NCBI GenBank assembly: GCA_007124075.1
Contig: SLFV01000398.1
Location: forward strand, 1-12,320
DNA length: 12,320 nt
Direction of reading: 5' to 3'
From: Roseimaritima sp.
Lineage (GTDB): Bacteria > Planctomycetota > Planctomycetia > Pirellulales > Pirellulaceae
A model generated the notes under the pieces. That model saw nothing but the letters and a program-made list of their open reading frames with translations, was not told the DNA's origin and made no database searches. A program made the translations under genes and the position numbers. Positions 6,997 through 12,320 of the stretch are shown here, piece after piece (the stretch's first letter is position 1; each line of letters starts with the position of its first letter).

Positions 6997-7257
6997 TTGC
7001 CCTCCGGCGACGTGGCGATGACCGTTTTGCTGTTTGCTGCCGCTCGGCAGGCGGTTGGATCGGATTGTCTAAGCATCCAGGTGCCAGCGCCCGTGACGGC
7101 GTCCACCGCACTGAATGCGATCGCAACGACCTGTCCCGAATTGAGACCTTTGCTGCCCAGTTGTCGGTTGGTGGTAAATCACCAATACGTCGATGCCTCC
7201 ACGCCAATTCCGGCAGATGCAGAATTGGCGCTGATTCCGCCCGTCAGCGGAGGTTGA
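6997..7257 (+). CDS. moaD: Molybdopterin synthase small subunit MoaD
   Basis: MoaD is the ubiquitin-like sulfur carrier of molybdopterin synthase. Its C-terminal glycine is adenylated by a MoeB-type enzyme, thiocarboxylated, and donates sulfur to precursor Z (cPMP). Seen here: the beta-grasp start MTVLLFAAARQAVG, the middle CRLVVNHQYVD, and the diagnostic ending DAELALIPPVSGG with terminal Gly-Gly. Two starts are possible. TTG at 6997 (86 aa) has AGAGG 8 bases upstream. ATG at 7018 (79 aa) matches the family N-terminus better but lacks a ribosome binding site. I report the longer form and regard the start as open. It begins 3 bases after ilvC and ends 6 bases before moaE, so it is co-transcribed with both. 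Confidence 0.9.
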   Translation: MPSGDVAMTVLLFAAARQAVGSDCLSIQVPAPVTASTALNAIATTCPELRPLLPSCRLVVNHQYVDASTPIPADAELALIPPVSGG

Positions 7258-7263
7258 TCAGCG

Positions 7264-7698
7264 ATGTCCGCAAGGATCCAAGTCGTGTTGAGCCGTCAGC
7301 CGATTTTGCTGTCCTGGGTGCAGGACGCGATGGGTGACCCGGACAGTGGCGCCAATTTGATTTTTCTGGGGACAACCCGCCGCCGGACGCTAGCCGACGG
7401 CGCTACGATTTTCACGGATCGATTGGAATACGAAGCCTATCAGCCGATGGCAGAACAGGAACTGCAGCGACTGCTGCAAGAGGCATCGGAGAAGTGGGAC
7501 CTCAGACGCTTAGTCGCGGTGCATCGTTTGGGAGTGGTCGCTGTGGGCGATGCCAGTGTCGCGATCGGTTTGGCCAGTCCCCATCGGTTGGCCTGCATGC
7601 AGGCTATGCCCTGGATCATGGATCAACTGAAAAATCGCGTCCCCATTTGGAAGCAAGAACAATTCAGCGACGGTAGTCGCCAGTGGATTCATCCATGA
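7264..7698 (+). CDS. moaE: Molybdopterin synthase catalytic subunit MoaE
   Basis: This 144-residue large subunit pairs with MoaD in a heterotetramer and inserts two sulfurs into cPMP to make molybdopterin, in the cytoplasm. The family pattern is complete: SGANLIFLGTTRRR (28-41), LEYEAYQPMAEQEL (54-67), LVAVHRLGVVAVGDASVAIGLASPHR (83-108), and LKNRVPIWKQEQF (122-134). Lys123 and Lys130 occupy the positions of the two catalytic lysines (119 and 126 in E. coli). GGAGG at 7249-7253, overlapping the moaD end, is a strong ribosome binding site 10 bases from the ATG. Its TGA stop overlaps the next gene's ATG (ATGA at 7695-7698), which suggests translational coupling. Confidence 0.95.
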   Translation: MSARIQVVLSRQPILLSWVQDAMGDPDSGANLIFLGTTRRRTLADGATIFTDRLEYEAYQPMAEQELQRLLQEASEKWDLRRLVAVHRLGVVAVGDASVAIGLASPHRLACMQAMPWIMDQLKNRVPIWKQEQFSDGSRQWIHP

Positions 7699-8858
7699 AA
7701 TCGAAGCCACGAATCTATTTAGACCACGCTGCAACGAGTTGGCCCAAGCCGGAGTCGGTTTACCTAGCTGTCAATGACGCGATGCGTACGCTGGGCGCTG
7801 CCGCCGGACGAGGTGCGTACGCGGAATCGCTGCGTGCTGACCAGGTGATCAGCCAACTGCGGCGGCAGATCGCCACGCTAGTCAATGCTCCCAATCCCAG
7901 CGGCGTTGTCTTTGCAGCTAACGGTACGGCGGCGCTGAATCTCGCGATTGCGGGGCTGTTTGGCAGCTTGCACTCCCCCGTGCCCCACGTGGTGACGACG
8001 GCTGCCGAACACAACAGCGTGCTCCGCCCGCTACGCGCAATGGCAGACCATCAGCGAGTCGAAATGACGATCGTGCCATGCGACAGCGAAGGCAAAGTGG
8101 ACGCGGACCAGGTCCTGGCAGCCGTTGGCAAGGAAACACGGCTGGTCGCGGTCGGACACGCGTCCAACGTTACCGCAGCAATCCAGCCCATTGCGGCCAT
8201 CGGGTCGCAATTACGTAATCACCCCGCCCTGTTCTTGGTCGATGCCGCCCAGACGTTTGGATACCTGCCGATTGACGTCCAGGAGGCGGGAATCGACCTG
8301 CTTGCCACTGCAGGGCATAAGGGAGCGCTGGGGCCACTAGGTACCGGTGCGTTGTGCGTCAGCCCGCAGGCCGAACCACAGATCGCGGCCAGCGTCTGGG
8401 GCGGAACCGGTGGGAATTCGGATCAACTGACGATGCCAACCTGCCTGCCCCAGCGATTGGAGGCCGGTAATCTGAATGTACCCGCGCTGGCGGGTTGGCT
8501 GGCGGGACTGCAGTGGCTGCAACAAAATCAAACCTCGCAGCAACACCTCCACCAACTGGCCCAGCGATTTGACCAGGGACTGGCGGAGATCGAAGGCATC
8601 CAAGTCTGGGGGGCGGGCAGTCCGCTGCCGGTTCGCAGTTTCGTTTCGCAGCAACTATCGCCTGCGGATTTTGCTGCAGTCCTGGAGGCCGAATTTGGGG
8701 TTCAAGTCCGGACCGGGCTACACTGCGCGGCCTTGATCCATCCCTACCTGGGAACTACTTCTGACGGTACCGTCCGCCTGAGCGCGGGGCATCTATCGCG
8801 CAGCGAAGAGGTCGACGTGGCGATCAACGCCATCGCCCAGGTCGTCGCGGGGCTGTGA
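7695..8858 (+). CDS. Cysteine desulfurase family protein (class V aminotransferase fold)
   Basis: This 387-residue PLP enzyme resembles the IscS/SufS/Csd group, in particular the subfamily of short-named 'cysteine desulfurase family' proteins that begin YLDHAATSWPKP and end RTGLHC...DGTVRLSAG. Members take sulfur from L-cysteine as an enzyme persulfide. Seen here: YLDHAATSWPKPE (8-20), AGRGAYAES (37-45), AANGTAALNLAI (74-85), and AEHNSVLRPL (104-113) with His106 to stack on PLP. Asp183 and Gln186 lie in VDAAQTFGYLP, the Schiff-base lysine Lys209 in ATAGHKGALGP, and the likely persulfide cysteine Cys344 in RTGLHCAA. ATG at 7695 overlaps the moaE stop by 4 bases; the earlier in-frame GTG at 7683 adds only four residues. 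Coupling to moaDE suggests a dedicated sulfur source for MoaD; this is inference. A selenocysteine lyase or other class V role is not excluded. Confidence 0.9.
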   Translation: MKSKPRIYLDHAATSWPKPESVYLAVNDAMRTLGAAAGRGAYAESLRADQVISQLRRQIATLVNAPNPSGVVFAANGTAALNLAIAGLFGSLHSPVPHVVTTAAEHNSVLRPLRAMADHQRVEMTIVPCDSEGKVDADQVLAAVGKETRLVAVGHASNVTAAIQPIAAIGSQLRNHPALFLVDAAQTFGYLPIDVQEAGIDLLATAGHKGALGPLGTGALCVSPQAEPQIAASVWGGTGGNSDQLTMPTCLPQRLEAGNLNVPALAGWLAGLQWLQQNQTSQQHLHQLAQRFDQGLAEIEGIQVWGAGSPLPVRSFVSQQLSPADFAAVLEAEFGVQVRTGLHCAALIHPYLGTTSDGTVRLSAGHLSRSEEVDVAINAIAQVVAGL

Positions 8859-8876
8859 TCCGGTTTCGCCTGAAAG

Positions 8877-9554
8877 CTAGGCCGCCCACGTTCGCCCCCT
8901 GGTAAAATTCCTTGGTGCCTCCGCTTGCTTGCGAAAGTATCCCGTCCGGAGGAACTGCACCACTTCGCGGCAGGCTTCGGCCTGCTGGGGCAACTGAATA
9001 TGTCCGCCTTTGAGAATCCGATGATCTTTTTGGCAGGCTAGATGCGTGCTGTCGACACGAACAATCTTGTCGTCCGCCGCCGCCAGGATGCCAATCTCCA
9101 CGTCTTGCGGGATCGGAAGTTGGTTGACAAAACTATCGGGCGATTCGTGCATTTCGACCAGAGGTGGGAACAGCCACTGAAACGGGCCCAAGGGAATTCG
9201 GGTCAGGTGCGAACCGCCGTTCGGGGGCGCCAGCATGACGACTCGCCCTAATTTGCGCAGCGGTTTTTGCAACGCCACACGAACCACAAGACCACCCAAG
9301 CTATGGGTTACAAAATGAATTTTATCGATCGAAGCCTCCCCCGCTAGCATTTCAAGCTGCTGCCGCAGCCGATTGGCATGGCGAGCAATCGGTTGTCGCA
9401 TGGTCCGGTAACGCCAGGTCGTTACGCCAAACTGATGCTGGCTTAGGTGATCGGCCAAACAACGCATACTCCGTGGCCCGGCAAGCAGACCATGGACAAG
9501 AATAACCATCTCGGATCGTCTCGTTCCGGAGGAATCGTGGTGTATGACAATCAT
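8877..9554 (-). CDS. Alpha/beta hydrolase, lipase-like
   Basis: This 225-residue serine hydrolase has the alpha/beta fold. VILVHGLLAGPRSM (17-30) gives the oxyanion-hole HG motif. FVTHSLGGLVVR (81-92) is the nucleophile elbow with Ser85, in the T-H-S-L-G form common in lipase and PGAP1-like groups rather than strict G-x-S-x-G. MLAPPNGGSHL (107-117) follows. Asp161 or Asp162 (in AADDKIV) and His185 (in LKGGHIQL) are the likely acid and base. I see no signal peptide, so it is probably cytoplasmic; the C-terminal tail is basic. The substrate is unknown. Starts are uncertain: ATG at 9554, GTG at 9560, or an internal ATG at 9509 just before the first strand; none has a good ribosome binding site. 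It is convergent with the desulfurase gene (18-base gap) and lies 139 bases downstream of ettA on the same strand. Confidence 0.88.
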   Translation of the reverse strand: MIVIHHDSSGTRRSEMVILVHGLLAGPRSMRCLADHLSQHQFGVTTWRYRTMRQPIARHANRLRQQLEMLAGEASIDKIHFVTHSLGGLVVRVALQKPLRKLGRVVMLAPPNGGSHLTRIPLGPFQWLFPPLVEMHESPDSFVNQLPIPQDVEIGILAAADDKIVRVDSTHLACQKDHRILKGGHIQLPQQAEACREVVQFLRTGYFRKQAEAPRNFTRGRTWAA

Positions 9555-9635
9555 AGGCACACGAAAACAATACGTCGGCTGAAGTCGTCAACGGAATCAC
9601 CCGTGTAAATACTCCGAAAACAGGCTCAAACACTA

Positions 9636-9670
9636 GCCGAATTCGCACCCTCGGGAAAAATTCGTTCGGC
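9636..9670 (-). terminator. Weak hairpin downstream of ettA
   Basis: GCCGAA (9636-9641) and TTCGGC (9665-9670) form a perfect 6-bp stem around a 23-base loop, 24 bases past the ettA stop. No proper T-tract follows on the minus strand (the next bases read TAGTGTTTGAG), so this is a weak candidate. Read-through into the hydrolase gene is possible. Confidence 0.2.
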
Positions 9671-9693
9671 ACACCGCCGGCGCACACTGTCGC

Positions 9694-11367
9694 TTACGCG
9701 TGAATGCTCTTGTAGCGGAAGCGCGGGCGTTCCTCTCCTTGCAGCCCCAACCTTTCTTTCCGCTGGTTTTCGTACGTCTCAAAGTTGCCCTCGCACCAGT
9801 GGACATACCCTTCCCCTTCGAACGCGAGGATGTGCGTTGCCAGCCGGTCCAAGAACCAACGATCGTGGCTTGTCACGACAACACAGCCCGCAAAATTCAT
9901 AATTGCCTCCTCCAGACTCCGCAGCGTGTCAACATCCAAGTCGTTGGTCGGTTCGTCCAGCAACAGGACGTTGCAGCCGCGACGAAGCAATTTTGCCAGA
10001 TGGACACGGTTTCGTTCCCCACCAGAAAGCTTGCCGACTTTCTTCTCCTGATCGGGGCCCTTGAAATTGAACTTCGATACGTAGCTGCGGGAATGCATCA
10101 CCCGACCACCCAAATCCAGCGTATCGTGGCCACCGCTGATTTCTTGGTAGACCGTTTTGTCTGGGTCCAAGGAATCGCGGCTTTGGTCGACATATCCCAT
10201 CAGGACCGTCTCCCCAATCTTCAGCACACCGGAATCGGGCCTGTCTTGCTCTGTCATCATTCGAAATAAGGTCGTCTTTCCCGCCCCATTGGGGCCAATG
10301 ACTCCGACGATTCCTCCGGGGGGCAAACGGAACGACAGGTTTTCGATCAACACTTTTTCACCAAACGCCTTGTTGATTCCCTGCGCCTCAATCACCGTGC
10401 TGCCTAGATGAGGCCCCGGTGGGATCTGGATCTCCAGATCCTCTGGACGTTCGTCAAACGCTTCCTGCGACATCTGCTCGTAGGCCTTGATCCTCGCCTT
10501 GCTCTTCGCCTGTCTTGCCTTGGGGCTCATGCGAATCCAATCCAGTTCCCGCGTCAACATTCGCTCGCGAGCTTTCTCCTGCCGCTTTTCGATTTGCATC
10601 CGCTTTTCTTTGGCCTGCAACCACGCCGAATAGTTCCCTTCAAACGGAATGCCCTTGCCCCGATCAATCTCTAAAATCCACTGAGCCACGTTGTCCAGGA
10701 AGTAACGGTCGTGGGTTACCGCCACCACGGTCCCCGGATACTTGGCCAGATGCTGTTCCAACCAGGCGACTGATTCGGCGTCCAGGTGGTTGGTCGGTTC
10801 GTCCAGCAGCAATAAATCAGGCTGACGAATCAGCATTTGACACAACGCCACGCGTCGCCGCTCACCCCCGGACAACTTTGTCACGTCGGCGTCAGGCGGC
10901 GGCAGGTTCATCACGTCCATCGCGATTTCCACCTGTCGATCCAATTCCCACAAGTTTTCCGCATCAATCACGTCCTGCAACGTTGCCATCTCGTCGCACA
11001 GCTTTTCCATCTGGTCGGGATCGTCGATCTGGCCCAGCAAGACGCTGATTTCGTTGTAGCGATCCAATGTCTTGCGACGTTGCTGGACCGCCTCCTCAAT
11101 GTTCTGCCGCACGTTCTTGGTTGGGTCCAACGGCGGTTCCTGTTCCAAATAGCCGACCGTGTACCCTTTCCCCAGCCGTGCTGTCCCTTCGAATTCCGTG
11201 TCCTGGCCCGCCATGATCCGCAGCAACGTCGATTTACCAGCGCCGTTGGGACCCAGCACGCCAATCTTGGCACCGGGATAAAACGCCAGAAAAACCTCGT
11301 TCAGCACAACTTTTTGGCCGTGCTTCTTGGTCAGGTGCTCAACTTGAAAAATATAATGTTGACTCAT
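9694..11367 (-). CDS. ettA: Energy-dependent translational throttle protein EttA (ABC-F)
   Basis: This 557-residue ABC-F ATPase binds the ribosomal E site and gates the first elongation steps according to the ATP/ADP ratio. Two ABC domains are visible. The first has Walker A GPNGAGKS (39-46), signature LSGGE (165-169) and Walker B LLLLDE ending in Glu190. The second has Walker A GPNGAGKT (358-365), signature LSGGE (447-451) and Walker B VLLLDE with Glu472. The catalytic glutamates are shifted by two from E. coli Glu188 and Glu470. The helical arm lies around 95-140, and the Lys/Arg-rich interdomain linker around 245-320 contains [13 protein letters not shown]. Length and co-linearity with the 555-residue E. 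coli protein separate it from Uup, YheS and other ABC-F types. It has no transmembrane segments. The ATG follows the guaA stop with no intervening base, so translation is probably coupled to guaA. Confidence 0.96.
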   Translation of the reverse strand: MSQHYIFQVEHLTKKHGQKVVLNEVFLAFYPGAKIGVLGPNGAGKSTLLRIMAGQDTEFEGTARLGKGYTVGYLEQEPPLDPTKNVRQNIEEAVQQRRKTLDRYNEISVLLGQIDDPDQMEKLCDEMATLQDVIDAENLWELDRQVEIAMDVMNLPPPDADVTKLSGGERRRVALCQMLIRQPDLLLLDEPTNHLDAESVAWLEQHLAKYPGTVVAVTHDRYFLDNVAQWILEIDRGKGIPFEGNYSAWLQAKEKRMQIEKRQEKARERMLTRELDWIRMSPKARQAKSKARIKAYEQMSQEAFDERPEDLEIQIPPGPHLGSTVIEAQGINKAFGEKVLIENLSFRLPPGGIVGVIGPNGAGKTTLFRMMTEQDRPDSGVLKIGETVLMGYVDQSRDSLDPDKTVYQEISGGHDTLDLGGRVMHSRSYVSKFNFKGPDQEKKVGKLSGGERNRVHLAKLLRRGCNVLLLDEPTNDLDVDTLRSLEEAIMNFAGCVVVTSHDRWFLDRLATHILAFEGEGYVHWCEGNFETYENQRKERLGLQGEERPRFRYKSIHA

Positions 11368-12320
11368 TTATTCCCATTCAATGGTTGCGGGAGGCTTGCT
11401 GCTGATGTCGTAACAAACCCGGTTAACCCCTTTGACTTCGTTGATAATTCGCGTACTGATCTTTGCCAGTAGTTCATACGGCAATCGTGACCAATCGGCA
11501 GTCATGAAATCATCCGTATCCACGCTGCGAATCGCAATTGCGTTGTCGTACGTCCGGGCATCCCCCATTACCCCAACGCTCTGCACCGGCAACAGGACTG
11601 CGAACGACTGGCTGGTCTGACGATACAGCCCGGCGGCCTTGATTTCGCTGACTACAATCTCGTCGGCTGCCCGCAATACCGCCAACTTTTCGCGGGTGAC
11701 TTCGCCCAGACAACGCACCGCCAGCCCGGGGCCGGGAAACGGATGACGCCAGACCAAAACGTCGGGCAGTCCCAATTCGGTTCCCAAACGGCGGACCTCG
11801 TCCTTAAACAAATCCCGCAACGGCTCGATCAGCTCAAAACCTAGCTCCGCTGGCAAACCACCCACGTTATGATGCAGTTTGATCGTTGCCGCAGGCCCGT
11901 CAGCCGCCGCGCCACTCTCGATCACGTCGGGGTAAAGCGTCCCTTGCGCCAAAAAATGAGCGTCACGGATCGACAGTGCGGCATCCCGAAAACACTCGAT
12001 AAACGCGTGTCCGATCCGACGGCGTTTCTCCTGCGGTTCAACAACGCCAGCAAGCACCTCCAAAAACCGCGCTTCGGCATCGACCACATGCAGAACGGCT
12101 TTGAAATGATTGGTGAATTCCGCCAACACCGCCGATTGCTCGTCCTGCCGCAGCAAGCCGTTGTCTACCAGGATGCACGACAACTGCGGACCGATCGCCT
12201 TGTACAACAACGCCGCGACGACCGACGAATCAACCCCGCCTGACAAACCACAGATCACACGCCGTTGGCCGACACGCTGGCGAATCTGCTGGATCAATGC
12301 GGCGGCAAAATCACCCAGAT
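11368..12320 (-). CDS. guaA: GMP synthase (glutamine-hydrolysing), C-terminal part (5' end beyond right edge)
   Basis: GuaA converts XMP, ATP and glutamine to GMP, the last step of GMP synthesis. The window holds the last 316 codons; the frame continues through the right edge, so the glutamine amidotransferase domain (about 200 residues) and the start lie outside. Visible are the ATP pyrophosphatase P-loop LSGGVDSS (25-32 of the fragment), [23 protein letters not shown] (123-135), HHNVGGLP (149-156) and [11 protein letters not shown] (192-202). The dimerisation domain ends in the hallmark [14 protein letters not shown]. All core motifs are intact. The TAA at 11370-11368 abuts the ettA ATG, forming TAAATG, which indicates a guaA-ettA operon. 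Confidence 0.97.
   Translation of the reverse strand, partial: LGDFAAALIQQIRQRVGQRRVICGLSGGVDSSVVAALLYKAIGPQLSCILVDNGLLRQDEQSAVLAEFTNHFKAVLHVVDAEARFLEVLAGVVEPQEKRRRIGHAFIECFRDAALSIRDAHFLAQGTLYPDVIESGAAADGPAATIKLHHNVGGLPAELGFELIEPLRDLFKDEVRRLGTELGLPDVLVWRHPFPGPGLAVRCLGEVTREKLAVLRAADEIVVSEIKAAGLYRQTSQSFAVLLPVQSVGVMGDARTYDNAIAIRSVDTDDFMTADWSRLPYELLAKISTRIINEVKGVNRVCYDISSKPPATIEWE

Noticed and set aside
9700..11472. Several plus-strand ORFs of 84-211 codons opposite ettA and guaA
   Set aside because: They are antisense shadows of two well-conserved genes and show no independent motifs or ribosome binding sites.

Overview
The window reads as an ordinary, gene-dense stretch of chromosome from a moderately GC-rich free-living bacterium. 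Gene content and protein style point to a planctomycete, perhaps of the Pirellulaceae (Rhodopirellula-like). That placement is inference from recognition, not from a marker gene. There is no sign of transposons, phage, CRISPR, integrons, tRNA or rRNA genes.

Layout. Positions 1-770 (minus strand) hold the N-terminal 256 residues of a UbiD-family prenylated-FMN decarboxylase that runs off the left edge. A 345-base divergent region separates it from pepA (1116-2597, plus), an M17 leucyl aminopeptidase. A 234-base gap with a stem-loop and a doubtful small hydrophobic ORF leads to a 542-residue secreted protein of unknown function (2832-4460, plus). That gene meets scpA (4462-5268, minus) stop to stop with one base between them. 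A good plus-strand intrinsic terminator for the secreted-protein gene lies inside the 3' end of scpA. A divergent promoter region (5269-5417) separates scpA from a tight plus-strand operon: ilvN, ilvC, moaD, moaE and a cysteine-desulfurase-family gene (5418-8858). Facing it on the minus strand are an alpha/beta hydrolase (8877-9554) and then the guaA-ettA pair, read from the right edge leftwards, in which the guaA stop codon directly abuts the ettA start codon.

How the genes fit together. IlvN (regulatory subunit of acetohydroxyacid synthase) and IlvC (ketol-acid reductoisomerase) are consecutive in branched-chain amino acid synthesis, but the catalytic subunit gene ilvB is not next to them. 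MoaD and MoaE form molybdopterin synthase. The overlapping desulfurase-like gene is a natural candidate for the sulfur supply to the MoaD C-terminal Gly-Gly, although that link is inference. GuaA makes GMP. EttA gates translation according to the ATP/ADP state, so the two share a nucleotide theme. ScpA is a condensin (SMC) partner.

I did not find a convincing undescribed system. The observations most worth a second look are the moaD-moaE-desulfurase unit, the terminator embedded in the scpA coding sequence, the unknown secreted protein with a T7 tract between its ribosome binding site and start codon, and the TAAATG junction of guaA and ettA.
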